Below are positions 18,436-26,215 of a stretch of DNA of 40,271 nucleotides, piece by piece. The DNA comes from Bacilli bacterium (GTDB lineage: Bacteria; Bacillota_I; Bacilli_A; RFN20; CAG-826). The notes beneath the pieces are model-generated. The model was not told the DNA's origin and made no database searches. It saw only the letters and a program-made list of their open reading frames with translations. Location: the NCBI GenBank assembly GCA_017454295.1, contig JAFTDF010000039.1, positions 1-40,271 on the forward strand. The letters are read 5' to 3'. Position 1 is the first letter of the stretch; each line of letters opens with the position of its first letter. A program made the position numbers and the translations under genes.

Positions 18436-19722
18436 ATGGAAACTACGTTCTTTATTCATACCCTTGGATGCAAGGTGAATTCTTATGAATCCTATGCCCT
18501 AGGCGAAGAGCTTAAGCGCCTTGGTTACGTGCCAACCTCCAAGAAGGAAAACGCGGGGATTTTGATTTTGAATACCTGCTCCGTCACCGGGAAAGCCGAT
18601 GCCAAAAGCCGGCAGCATCTTTCCTCTATGCGCAAAGCAAGCCCCCATGGCATCTTGCTCGTTATGGGTTGCCATAGCCAAGGCCACGCGGAAGCTTGTG
18701 CGAAAGCGGGGGCGGACATCGTATTAGGCGCCTCTAGCCGAGCAAAAGCGATTCCCTATATCCAAGAATTTGAGAAAACCCATCGGCAAATCGTCGATGT
18801 CAAACCCAATCTCCGTCATGAGGATTATGAAGAGCTTGGCACCTTCTCCTTTGGAGAGAACGCTCGGGCGTATCTGAAAATCCAGGATGGCTGCGATAAT
18901 TTCTGCTCCTATTGCTATATCCCCTTTTTAAGGGGCAACAGCCGTTCCCGTCTCCCGGGCGAAGTCATCAAGGAAGCCAAAGCTTTGGTGGACCGGGGCT
19001 ATCAAGAACTGATCCTCACCGGGATCCATCTGGGCGGATATGGCAAAGACTTAGGGGATGGCTCATATCGACTAAGCACTTTGATTAAGAATCTCCTTTT
19101 GGCGGTGCCGGAGTTATTCCGCCTCCGCATCTCTTCTATAGAAGAAAGCGAGATCGATGACGAATTGATTGCTCTGTTACGTGATAAACCCCAAATCGCC
19201 TCCCATCTCCACATTCCTTTGCAAAGCGGATCGAAAACCGTTTTGGAGCGGATGAAGCGGAAATACGACAAAGAAGGTTTCTTAAGAAAGCTGGCCGCGA
19301 TTCGCGCGGCTCGCCCCGAGATCGCCATCACCACCGACGTTATTGCCGGCTTTCCTTTGGAAAGTGATGAGGAATGGGCCGAAACGATGGATTTCTGCAA
19401 AGAATGCGGCTTTGCCGAAATCCACGTCTTTCCCTTTTCCTCCCGTCCGAAGACCTATGCCGCGACCTTGCCGGATTTATCGCCCGAGATCAAAAAGAAG
19501 CGCGTTGCCGAGCTATTGGCCCTCTCCAAATCCATGCGGGCGGAATACGAAGCCCGCTTCGAGGGCGTGGCCATGCCCGTCTTATTCGAAGACTTCGATG
19601 CGGAAAAGCACCTCGCCTATGGTCACACCTCCAATTATTTGAAAGTGGGGGTCCCCGCCGAAAAGCCTCGCCATGGCGAAGTGGAAACCATCATCTACGA
19701 AAGTTCGATAGCAGCGGATTAA
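18436..19722 (+). CDS. mtaB: tRNA t6A37 methylthiotransferase MtaB
   Basis: Radical SAM enzyme that converts t6A37 to ms2t6A37 in ANN-decoding tRNAs. 428 residues with the three-domain MTTase layout: N-terminal cluster domain with C12, C48 and C79 (HTLGCKVN, NTCSVT, MGCHSQG), radical SAM core with C153, C157, C160 (CDNFCSYC), and a C-terminal TRAM region. HTLGCKVNSYES and NTCSVTGKADAKSRQ identify MtaB rather than MiaB or RimO. Only a weak ribosome site; likely cotranscribed from 16490. Confidence 0.95.
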   Translation: METTFFIHTLGCKVNSYESYALGEELKRLGYVPTSKKENAGILILNTCSVTGKADAKSRQHLSSMRKASPHGILLVMGCHSQGHAEACAKAGADIVLGASSRAKAIPYIQEFEKTHRQIVDVKPNLRHEDYEELGTFSFGENARAYLKIQDGCDNFCSYCYIPFLRGNSRSRLPGEVIKEAKALVDRGYQELILTGIHLGGYGKDLGDGSYRLSTLIKNLLLAVPELFRLRISSIEESEIDDELIALLRDKPQIASHLHIPLQSGSKTVLERMKRKYDKEGFLRKLAAIRAARPEIAITTDVIAGFPLESDEEWAETMDFCKECGFAEIHVFPFSSRPKTYAATLPDLSPEIKKKRVAELLALSKSMRAEYEARFEGVAMPVLFEDFDAEKHLAYGHTSNYLKVGVPAEKPRHGEVETIIYESSIAAD

Positions 19723-19757
19723 TTCAGGATTTTTTTGACATCGTCTCAATTTTTCTT

Positions 19758-19785
19758 TTGCTTTACGCCCTGGATTGCCTATAAT
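19758..19785 (+). promoter_or_regulatory. rpmF promoter
   Basis: Perfect TATAAT at 19780-19785, with a weak -35 TTGCTT at 19758-19763 (16-base spacer). A stray consensus TTGACA at 19736-19741 is too far upstream to pair with it. Confidence 0.6.
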
Positions 19786-19813
19786 TCGTCTCGTCTTTCA
19801 GGAGGAAGAAACA

Positions 19814-20002
19814 ATGGCAGTCCCACAGAGAAGAACTTCCAAAACCGCGAAGCGTTTACGCCGTACCCACTTCAAACTCGAAGTCACCGGCCTCACCGCT
19901 TGCCCCCATTGCGGGGAGATGATCCGTTCCCATCGCGTTTGCCCCAAATGCGGCTACTACGATGGTAAGCAGGTCCTCAAAGTCGCCAACGAAGGAAAGT
20001 AA
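19814..20002 (+). CDS. rpmF: Ribosomal protein bL32
   Basis: 62 residues, family size. [21 protein letters not shown] start (given here as two halves: [10 protein letters not shown], then [11 protein letters not shown]) and zinc ribbon CPHCG...CPKCG near residues 31-47. ATG 19814 chosen because AGGAGGAAGAAAC precedes it; the frame is open from 19775. Zinc-binding (C+) form of L32. Own promoter and terminator; the usual upstream yceD (DUF177) gene is absent here. Confidence 0.96.
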   Translation: MAVPQRRTSKTAKRLRRTHFKLEVTGLTACPHCGEMIRSHRVCPKCGYYDGKQVLKVANEGK

Positions 20003-20012
20003 TTCGGAAAAT

Positions 20013-20034
20013 GGATGCTAAGGCATCCTTTTTT
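20013..20034 (+). terminator. Rho-independent terminator of rpmF
   Basis: GGATGC-TAAG-GCATCC stem-loop then six T. The next promoter's -10 begins six bases on. Confidence 0.9.
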
Positions 20035-20039
20035 CATGC

Positions 20040-20045
20040 TAGAAT
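20040..20045 (+). promoter_or_regulatory. deoC -10 box
   Basis: TAGAAT directly precedes an ATG at 20046 that would fall within or before the transcript start, and lies 21 bases before the real ATG at 20067. TAGGAG at 20054-20059 is the ribosome site. Confidence 0.55.
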
Positions 20046-20066
20046 ATGGCCCATAGGAGAACCTTT

Positions 20067-20720
20067 ATGGAATTAAACCGTTATTTCGATCATACCTTAC
20101 TCAAACCCGACGCCACCTCGGAACAGATCAAGAAGCTTTGCGCTGAAGCCCGCAAATACGAATTCGCTTCCGTCTGCGTCAACCCGGACTTCATCGAACT
20201 TGCTAAGCAAGAACTCGCTGGTTCGATCGTCAATGTCTGCACCGTCATCGGTTTCCCTTTGGGCGCCATGACCAGCGCGTCCAAAGCCTTCGAAGCCAAA
20301 GACGCGATCGCCCGTGGGGCCGACGAAGTCGATATGGTGCTCAACGTCTCCAAAGCCAAAGAGCATGACTATCAAGCGGTGGAGGAAGATATCCGCGCCG
20401 TCAAGCAAGCCTGTGGCAAGACCTTGCTGAAAGTCATCCTCGAAACCTGCCTCCTCACCAAGGAAGAAATCGTCGAATGCTGCAAAGCCGCCGAACGGGC
20501 GGGGGCCGATTATGTGAAGACCTCCACCGGCTTCTCCAAAGGAGGAGCCACGCCCGAAGACGTCGCCTTGATGCGTCAAACCGTCGGCGATCGGCTCGGT
20601 GTGAAAGCCTCCGGTGGCGTTCATAACCTCGCCGAGGCCCAGGCCATGATCGACGCGGGTTGCTCCCGCATCGGCGCCAGCGCTTCCGTCGTCGTGATGG
20701 AAGAAGCCGCCGCCAAGTAA
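20067..20720 (+). CDS. deoC: Deoxyribose-phosphate aldolase
   Basis: Cleaves 2-deoxyribose-5-phosphate to glyceraldehyde-3-phosphate and acetaldehyde in deoxynucleoside salvage. 217 residues, class I aldolase TIM barrel: FDHTLLKPDAT at the start, ADEVDMVLN, and YVKTSTGF with Schiff-base Lys151, then GVKASGGVHN. All active-site residues are visible. Own promoter. A salvage partner, cdd, lies 2.6 kb downstream. Confidence 0.97.
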   Translation: MELNRYFDHTLLKPDATSEQIKKLCAEARKYEFASVCVNPDFIELAKQELAGSIVNVCTVIGFPLGAMTSASKAFEAKDAIARGADEVDMVLNVSKAKEHDYQAVEEDIRAVKQACGKTLLKVILETCLLTKEEIVECCKAAERAGADYVKTSTGFSKGGATPEDVALMRQTVGDRLGVKASGGVHNLAEAQAMIDAGCSRIGASASVVVMEEAAAK

Positions 20721-20728
20721 GAAAATCG

Positions 20729-20757
20729 TTGATTTGTACCGTTTCTTCCCGTATCAT
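20729..20757 (+). promoter_or_regulatory. rpsU promoter
   Basis: TTGATT (20729-20734), 17-base spacer, TATCAT (20752-20757). Leader of about 28 bases contains AGGAAGG. Confidence 0.6.
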
Positions 20758-20791
20758 CTTGACGTTGCAAACAGGAAGGAAGTGAGTACAA

Positions 20792-20968
20792 GTGGCCATC
20801 AAAACCGTCGTCCGTGAAGGCGAAAACGTCGATGACGCGCTCCGTAGATTCAAACGCGGCGTCAATAAGTCCGGCATCCTTCTCGAAGCTCGTAAGCGCG
20901 AAGCCTACCTCAAACCTGGCTTAAAGCGCAAAATGAAATCCAAACTTGCCCGTCGCAAGAAATGGTAA
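20792..20968 (+). CDS. rpsU: Ribosomal protein bS21
   Basis: 58 residues starting at [23 protein letters not shown], then [10 protein letters not shown], and a Lys/Arg-rich end (KLARRKKW) match bS21, which helps 16S rRNA-mRNA pairing at initiation. AGGAAGG at 20774-20780 serves the start. Own promoter and terminator. Presence of bS21 next to many genes lacking a Shine-Dalgarno is of interest for initiation in this organism. Confidence 0.96.
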   Translation: MAIKTVVREGENVDDALRRFKRGVNKSGILLEARKREAYLKPGLKRKMKSKLARRKKW

Positions 20969-20975
20969 TCATCAT

Positions 20976-21000
20976 CCCCCGGTAATCCGGGGGTTTCTTT
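20976..21000 (+). terminator. Rho-independent terminator of rpsU
   Basis: CCCCCGG-TAAT-CCGGGGG stem-loop followed by TTTCTTTTTC. Confidence 0.92.
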
Positions 21001-21025
21001 TTCTCAAAACGAGGGTCTGCCTGCG

Positions 21026-21031
21026 TATAAG
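21026..21031 (+). promoter_or_regulatory. -10 box of the C39-peptidase membrane gene
   Basis: TATAAG ends five bases before ATG 21037. GAAGG falls in the five-base gap and its edge, too close to the ATG to act as a ribosome site. No clear -35. Confidence 0.5.
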
Positions 21032-21036
21032 AAGGT

Positions 21037-22203
21037 ATGGAACCCCTTGTCCAAATCCAAACCCATGGCTGCGGCTTCACCAGCGTGAAGGCCTTGCTCT
21101 TGCACCTAAGCAAAAACCCGGATTTCGCATATCTACCCGAACCCAAGTGCGAGGAAGCACCTCCGTTAAAACGGATTCTTGCCTATGGCAGCGAATATGG
21201 ATTGAAGCTAAAGGGGTTTGCGGCCCTTGATATCAAAAGTGCTTTCCCCAAGGATTATTGCCCCTGCCTCGTGATGCTTCGACGCCCCCAAGGCCCCCAT
21301 ATGGCGTTGCTATTGAAAGCGGGTTTTCTACTTCGTCTTTATGATCCGGAGCGGGGGATAATCTATTTGACGCGCCGCGAGTTTGCCAAAACCTGGAGCG
21401 GGGTGTATATGCGCCTCCAACCGCCCACCTATTTGCTGACGCCACCCGAGGTCAAGATTCGGGAACGGCCGTTTCTGCCTTTGCTAGCAATCTCCTCGGC
21501 TTTGCCGAGCATCTCCTTGGTGCTAGGTTTGGTTTTCTTAGAAAAAGGCGGGCTTGGGTATGGTTTCCTCGGTCTTGCTTTGCTGCTACTATTTGGAAAC
21601 CGAATCCTGCTGTTTTTCGCTTCTCGATGTTTGAATGAGCAAGCGTTTCCCCGTTTGCGTGGATGCGGTGACCGCAAAGAGGTCTATGCGGCCTTCCAAT
21701 CTTATAAAGGGAGCTTCCTATCCTTACCCCTGAAAGCCGGCTCGATTCTGGGAATGATCGCTTCTTTGCTCTATGTGGGCAGTGGGGCCTCTTTCCTATT
21801 GCTGCGCGATATGGGCTGTTTCTTCGTGGGTTGTTTTCTTTTAGAACTCTATCGGCAGCGAAAAATCGAAAGGGACGCTCCCGCGTTTGCCTCTTTGGAG
21901 CGGGATTATTACCAAAGCGGACACGAGGACAAACTCCGCTTGCTTCTAAAGCGTCAGGAAGGGATCGGGGCTTTCTTCGCCCGCATCGGCTTATGGTCTT
22001 GGCTGTTGCTTGGGGCGGTGCTTTGCTCGTTGCTATTAGAAATCGAACTTCCTTTTCCAGTGGCCTTATTGCACCTGTTCTTGTTTTTCCCATTACGCGA
22101 GGTGGCCGCGTCTAGCCAAAACCTACCTTCCCAAATCAAAGAATACCGGCGTGCCAAAGCCCGTTTTTACACACCCCTATATGAGGAAGGGTTTTCTAAT
22201 TAG
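21037..22203 (+). CDS. C39-like cysteine peptidase fused to a six-helix membrane domain, no ATPase
   Basis: 388 residues. Residues 1-130 read as a C39 bacteriocin-processing peptidase: oxyanion Gln6, catalytic Cys12 in HGCGFTSVK, His88 in GPHMALLL and Asp103 in LYDPERG, followed by the family's FAKTWSGV-type end. Residues 145-375 contain about six hydrophobic helices (near 147-166, 172-194, 235-255, 257-275, 316-338, 343-358) with long polar loops, as in the membrane half of peptidase-containing ABC exporters. The protein then stops: no Walker A, signature or Walker B motif. It may process a Gly-Gly-type leader at the membrane, or work with an ATPase encoded elsewhere. No leader-peptide gene is visible nearby. 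Single-gene unit. Confidence 0.75.
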   Translation: MEPLVQIQTHGCGFTSVKALLLHLSKNPDFAYLPEPKCEEAPPLKRILAYGSEYGLKLKGFAALDIKSAFPKDYCPCLVMLRRPQGPHMALLLKAGFLLRLYDPERGIIYLTRREFAKTWSGVYMRLQPPTYLLTPPEVKIRERPFLPLLAISSALPSISLVLGLVFLEKGGLGYGFLGLALLLLFGNRILLFFASRCLNEQAFPRLRGCGDRKEVYAAFQSYKGSFLSLPLKAGSILGMIASLLYVGSGASFLLLRDMGCFFVGCFLLELYRQRKIERDAPAFASLERDYYQSGHEDKLRLLLKRQEGIGAFFARIGLWSWLLLGAVLCSLLLEIELPFPVALLHLFLFFPLREVAASSQNLPSQIKEYRRAKARFYTPLYEEGFSN

Positions 22204-22214
22204 AAAAAGAAGTC

Positions 22215-22220
22215 CATAAT
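22215..22220 (+). promoter_or_regulatory. -10 box of ybeY operon
   Basis: CATAAT ends eight bases before ATG 22229; a weak TTTTCT lies 17 bases upstream (22192-22197). No Shine-Dalgarno in the gap. Confidence 0.5.
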
Positions 22221-22228
22221 ATTGCCAT

Positions 22229-22696
22229 ATGGAACTAATCTTCGATAATGACGTTTCCCCCGAATACGACGCTTTGGAAGACGAATATCGCGCTCTCCTA
22301 TCTTTCGTCTTTGCCGACTTAGGCATCCGGACGAATTATGAGGTGGACGTTTCCCTCGTCGACGCGGAAACGATCCAAACGATCAACCGCGATTACCGTT
22401 CCACCGACCGCGTCACCGACGTCATCTCCTTCGCCTTCGAAGACGATAAGAGCGACCTGGGCAAGATCGTGGGCGATGACATCCCGCGGATGTTAGGGGA
22501 GATTTTCATCTGCGTCCCCCGTTGCCTTGAGCAGGCCAAAGAAATCGGCAATACCCCGAAACGGGAATTCCGGTTCCTCTTCGTCCATGGTTTGCTCCAT
22601 TTGCTCGGCTATGATCACATGAAACCCGAAGACGAAGCGATCATGTTCCCGTTACAAGACCGGCTATTAACCGCCTATGAGGAGGCCCATCCATGA
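22229..22696 (+). CDS. ybeY: Endoribonuclease YbeY (16S rRNA maturation)
   Basis: Zinc endoribonuclease needed for 16S 3'-end maturation and ribosome quality control. 155 residues, with the metal motif HGLLHLLGYDH (His120, His124, His130) and the upstream INRDYRSTDRVTDVISFAF block. First gene of ybeY-cdd-era-recO, a common Firmicutes order. Start without Shine-Dalgarno, next to a -10 box. Stop overlaps cdd by four bases (ATGA). Confidence 0.96.
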   Translation: MELIFDNDVSPEYDALEDEYRALLSFVFADLGIRTNYEVDVSLVDAETIQTINRDYRSTDRVTDVISFAFEDDKSDLGKIVGDDIPRMLGEIFICVPRCLEQAKEIGNTPKREFRFLFVHGLLHLLGYDHMKPEDEAIMFPLQDRLLTAYEEAHP

Positions 22697-23091
22697 CCAA
22701 AGAAGAACTCGTTGCCCTTGCCATCGAAGCCAGGGAACGCTCCTATTCCCCCTATTCCCATTTTGCCGTTGGGGCGGCTTTGCTTTGCCGCGATGGCTCC
22801 GTCTATATCGGGGCCAACATCGAAAACGCCTCTTATCCTCTATGCATGTGTGCGGAACGCACCGCGCTATATAACGCCCTTTTGGATGGCAAAGCCCAGG
22901 AAGACTTCTTGGCCTTGGCCGTCGTGGCCGATACGGAAGGGCCGACTTCCCCGTGTGGGGCTTGCCGTCAGGTCCTTTCCGAGCTCTTCCCGCCCGAGGC
23001 GCCCATTTATATGGCGAACCTGAGCGGCGCCCTGCAAGAGACCTGCGTTCACGAACTTTTGCCCTTTGCCTTTGATGGGGAGGATTTATGA
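22693..23091 (+). CDS. cdd: Cytidine deaminase
   Basis: Deaminates cytidine and deoxycytidine for pyrimidine salvage. 132 residues, the small tetrameric type: SPYSHFAVGAAL, zinc ligand Cys53 and proton-shuttle Glu55 in CAER, and Cys88/Cys91 in PCGACRQ. Overlaps ybeY and era by four bases each, so all three are translationally coupled. Confidence 0.97.
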   Translation: MTKEELVALAIEARERSYSPYSHFAVGAALLCRDGSVYIGANIENASYPLCMCAERTALYNALLDGKAQEDFLALAVVADTEGPTSPCGACRQVLSELFPPEAPIYMANLSGALQETCVHELLPFAFDGEDL

Positions 23092-23975
23092 GAAGCGGTT
23101 TCGTCGCCATCTTAGGGCGGCCCAACGTCGGCAAATCCACCCTCGTCAATGCGATGCTTAGCAAAAAAGTTTCCATTGTCTCGCCCAAAGCCCAAACCAC
23201 GCGCGATGCGGTCCTTGGCATCCTCACCGAAGCCGATACCCAAATCGTCTTCCTCGACACGCCGGGGATTTATTTCGGCAAGGAAAAGCTCGATTCCCAT
23301 ATGCGGCGGAGCGCTTTTTCATCTTCTCGGGAAGTCGACGCCATTGTCTATCTCCTCGATGCCGGGGATATCGATTTGGCCCGCGATTTCAAAATCATCG
23401 ATTCCATCCATAGCGAAGCCCCGATCTTCTTTGTTCTGAATAAGATCGATTTGATCGACCCCGAAACCGGGAAGAAGATCCTCGGCCAAATCCGCGATAA
23501 ATATCCGACCCGGCCCATCATCGAGGCTTCTTTGAAGAACAATTTCGGCTTAAAGGAAATCAAGGCCGCGGTTATCCCGACATTGTCGGGAGAGGCGCCA
23601 TTCTATCCCGAGGATTGGCTCACCGACCGTAACCTCGATTACCAAGCCAAAGAAATCATCCGCGAGAAGATGCTGTATTTCCTCGATAAGGAAGTGCCCC
23701 ATTCCTCCGCGGTGAAAATCACCTCGTTCAAAGTGGTCAAAGACGCCTTATCCATTGAGGCTTTGGTCGTCGTCGACCGCGAATCCCATAAGGCAATCGT
23801 CATCGGCAAAGGTGGGGCGATGATCAAAAAGATTTCCATGGCCGCCCGTCAGGAAATGGAAAAGCGGTGGCATCGGCGCGTCTCTTCCCTGGTGTTAAAG
23901 GTGGAAGCCCGCCCCGGGTGGCGAAGCCGCGTCAAAGACCTCGTGGAACTTGGCTATGGCGACACGGGAGAATAA
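23088..23975 (+). CDS. era: GTPase Era
   Basis: Ribosome-assembly GTPase that binds the 3' end of 16S rRNA. 295 residues: G1 GRPNVGKST, the switch segment KAQTTRDAVLGI, G3 DTPG, G4 NKID, and a C-terminal KH domain with IGKGGAMIKKI. Works in the same 30S maturation step as YbeY, two genes upstream. ATGA overlap with cdd. Confidence 0.97.
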   Translation: MRSGFVAILGRPNVGKSTLVNAMLSKKVSIVSPKAQTTRDAVLGILTEADTQIVFLDTPGIYFGKEKLDSHMRRSAFSSSREVDAIVYLLDAGDIDLARDFKIIDSIHSEAPIFFVLNKIDLIDPETGKKILGQIRDKYPTRPIIEASLKNNFGLKEIKAAVIPTLSGEAPFYPEDWLTDRNLDYQAKEIIREKMLYFLDKEVPHSSAVKITSFKVVKDALSIEALVVVDRESHKAIVIGKGGAMIKKISMAARQEMEKRWHRRVSSLVLKVEARPGWRSRVKDLVELGYGDTGE

Positions 23976-24693
23976 ACGTTATACCGGATTCGTTTACCGT
24001 CAGACCCCCATTAAGGAAAAAGACGCGATGGTGTCTTGCATCGGGGAGGAAGGCTTTTTTTCCTTTTTCGCCCGGGGCGTGATGAATCCCGCCTCCAAGG
24101 ATTTCGCCGTCACCCAAGAAGGGAGCTATGGCGAATTCGAACTCAATGTTTCCACCCAAGACGCGTTGCGTCTAAAAGAAGGAAGGTGGATTGCCTCGTA
24201 TCGCAAAGACGGGGACTACGAAGCCACCTTTGCCTTACAGGCCTTATTTGAAATCCTTTCTCGCGCCGTTCCCGAAGAAGACAGCTCAACCCTATACCCC
24301 TTCGTGGAAGCTTTTCTAAAGGCGCTAAAACAAGGCGGGGATCCCTATACCCTCTTAGCCATCCTTTTGGCGAAAACCTTAATGGTGGAGGGCTATGGTC
24401 CGACCATCGACTCTTGCGCCGTCTGCGGCAAAAAGGAAGACATCGTCGCCTTTTCCCCGGAAGCAGGGGGACTACTTTGCCGCGAAGACGCCGAAACCAT
24501 GGGCGTGGCGAAGATGCCCGTGAGCCAACTGCGCGCCTATCGGGCCGTTTTCTTGGTGCCACCAGAGAAATTCGGCACCTTCACTTTACCCAAACTTGAC
24601 CTTCTCCCCATCCTTTCGTTGCTCGGGGCGATGGTGGAAGGAAGCGTGGGCGTGTCCTTAAAAAGTCTCGCCACGATTCTCCGTTATCAATAG
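23956..24693 (+). CDS. recO: DNA repair protein RecO
   Basis: Loads RecA with RecR during RecF-pathway repair. 245 residues: OB-fold N-terminus (YTGFVYRQTPIKEKDAMVS, FARGVMNP), helical C-terminus and a zinc site with CAVCG and a later LLC; only three cysteines are evident, whereas many family members have four. ATG 23956 is inside the era 3' end (20-base overlap); a TTG six bases earlier is possible but less likely. Confidence 0.92.
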   Translation: MATRENKRYTGFVYRQTPIKEKDAMVSCIGEEGFFSFFARGVMNPASKDFAVTQEGSYGEFELNVSTQDALRLKEGRWIASYRKDGDYEATFALQALFEILSRAVPEEDSSTLYPFVEAFLKALKQGGDPYTLLAILLAKTLMVEGYGPTIDSCAVCGKKEDIVAFSPEAGGLLCREDAETMGVAKMPVSQLRAYRAVFLVPPEKFGTFTLPKLDLLPILSLLGAMVEGSVGVSLKSLATILRYQ

Positions 24694-24707
24694 TCACTTA
24701 TAAAGGG

Positions 24708-24735
24708 TTGACATGACGCCCGGAAAAACTATAAT
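24708..24735 (+). promoter_or_regulatory. glyS promoter
   Basis: TTGACA (24708-24713), 16-base spacer, TATAAT (24730-24735), both consensus. The leader is about 45 bases and contains CAGGGGGA before the ATG; too short for a T-box. Confidence 0.85.
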
Positions 24736-24787
24736 TTGGACGTTTTTGTTTTTCTATTAGAAATACTGCATTCAGGGGGACCAATTC

Positions 24788-26164
24788 ATGGCAAACAAAA
24801 CTAGTTTTGAAACCATCACCCAGCATCTTCAAAACACTGGGTATATCTATCAGGGTTCGTCGATTTATGGCGGCCTTTCCAATACGTGGGATTATGGCCC
24901 ACTTGGCGCCGAGATCAAGCGCAACATCCGCGATGCCTGGTGGCGCCGCTTCGTCACCGAAAGCCCGACCAATGTCGGGATCGACGCGGCCATCTTGATG
25001 AATCCCCGCGTTTGGGAAGCCACCGGCCACGTCTCCACCTTCAATGATCCGATGTGCGATTGCAAAGCTTGCAAAGCAAGACACCGCGCGGATAACCTCA
25101 TCAAATCCCAATATCCCGATGCCGACGTCGAAAACATGAGCTTTGAGGATATGGACCATTTCATCGCAGAACATAAGATGGTTTGCCCCGTCTGCGGCAA
25201 GAGCGATTTCACCCCGATCCGTAAGTTCAACATGATGTTCAAGACCCATATCGGGGTCACCGACGATTCCTCGTCCTTAGTCTACCTTCGCCCCGAAACC
25301 GCCCAAGGCGTCTTCGTCAACTTTAAAAACGTGCAACGCACCACGCGTAAGAAATTGCCGCTTGGGATCTGCAACGCCGGGAAGAGCTTCCGCAACGAAA
25401 TCACCCCGGGGAATTTCACCTTCCGCACCCGTGAATTCGAACAATTGGAAATGGAATTCTTCTGCAAGCCCGGCACCGACCTCGAATGGTTTGCCTATTG
25501 GAAGGGGCAGTGCCTCGATTTCATCGATTCCCTCGGCGTGAAGAAGGAAAACCTCCGTTACCGCGACCACGAACCGGCGGAACTCGCCTTCTATTCCAAA
25601 GCGACCACCGATATCGAATATGATTTCCCGACCTTGGGCTTTGGCGAAATCCTCGGCGTAGCCGATCGTACCGATTACGATTTGAAGCGCCACATGGAAT
25701 ACTCCAAGGAAGACCTCACCTATTTCGATCCGGATACCCAAGAGAAATATGTGCCCTATTGCATCGAACCTTCCATGGGCTTAGATCGTTTGATCCTCAT
25801 GGTGCTCGTCGATGCCTATGACGAAGAAGAACTCGAAGGCGGGGATGTGCGCACCGTCATGCATATCGCCCCGAGCCTTGCTCCGTATAAGGCCGCGATT
25901 CTGCCCTTGTCCAAAAAGCTCGCCGAGCCGGCCAAAGAACTCTTTGGGAAGCTCTGCAAGGAGGTGGTGTGCACCTATGACGATACCGGTTCCATCGGAA
26001 AACGTTATCGTCGCCAAGACGAAGTGGGCACCCCCTATTGCGTGACGCTCGACTTCGATAGCGAAAACGATGGCTGCGTTACCATCCGCGAGCGCGATTC
26101 CATGACGCAAGTCCGCCTCCCGATCGGGGAAGTCGCCGCCTATTTGAAAGAACATACCAAGTAA
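24788..26164 (+). CDS. glyS: Glycyl-tRNA synthetase (dimeric, class II)
   Basis: Charges tRNA-Gly. 458 residues, the alpha-2 (eukaryote/Mollicutes/Bacilli) type rather than the alpha2beta2 GlyQ/GlyS form. N-terminal SSIYGGLSNTWDYGPLG, class II motif 2 region FRNEITPGNFTFRTREFEQLEME (shown in parts: FRNEITPG, RTREFEQLEMEFF), and motif 3 PSMGLDRL; the C-terminal anticodon-binding domain runs from about 350. Two CxxC pairs (CDCKACKAR, CPVCGK) indicate the zinc insert. Strong stand-alone promoter, no T-box. Confidence 0.97.
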   Translation: MANKTSFETITQHLQNTGYIYQGSSIYGGLSNTWDYGPLGAEIKRNIRDAWWRRFVTESPTNVGIDAAILMNPRVWEATGHVSTFNDPMCDCKACKARHRADNLIKSQYPDADVENMSFEDMDHFIAEHKMVCPVCGKSDFTPIRKFNMMFKTHIGVTDDSSSLVYLRPETAQGVFVNFKNVQRTTRKKLPLGICNAGKSFRNEITPGNFTFRTREFEQLEMEFFCKPGTDLEWFAYWKGQCLDFIDSLGVKKENLRYRDHEPAELAFYSKATTDIEYDFPTLGFGEILGVADRTDYDLKRHMEYSKEDLTYFDPDTQEKYVPYCIEPSMGLDRLILMVLVDAYDEEELEGGDVRTVMHIAPSLAPYKAAILPLSKKLAEPAKELFGKLCKEVVCTYDDTGSIGKRYRRQDEVGTPYCVTLDFDSENDGCVTIRERDSMTQVRLPIGEVAAYLKEHTK

Positions 26165-26180
26165 TTAAGTAGTATAAGAT

Positions 26181-26192
26181 TAGTAGTTACTA
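26181..26192 (+). promoter_or_regulatory. Small palindrome in the glyS-dnaG gap
   Basis: TAGTA-GT-TACTA lies in the 51-base A/T-rich gap between glyS and dnaG, just upstream of the dnaG ribosome site AAAGGAGG. TATAAG at 26173-26178 could be a -10 but lacks a placed -35. Operator or promoter function is uncertain. Confidence 0.25.
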
Positions 26193-26215
26193 TCGTTAGA
26201 TAGAAAGGAGGAAAC

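Noticed and set aside
20046-20066. Earlier ATG for deoC
   Set aside because: It touches the -10 box, so it would not be in the transcript; ATG 20067 has a proper ribosome site and family-like N-terminus.
24736-24787. T-box riboswitch before glyS
   Set aside because: The leader is only about 45 bases and lacks stem I, a T-box sequence and an antiterminator.
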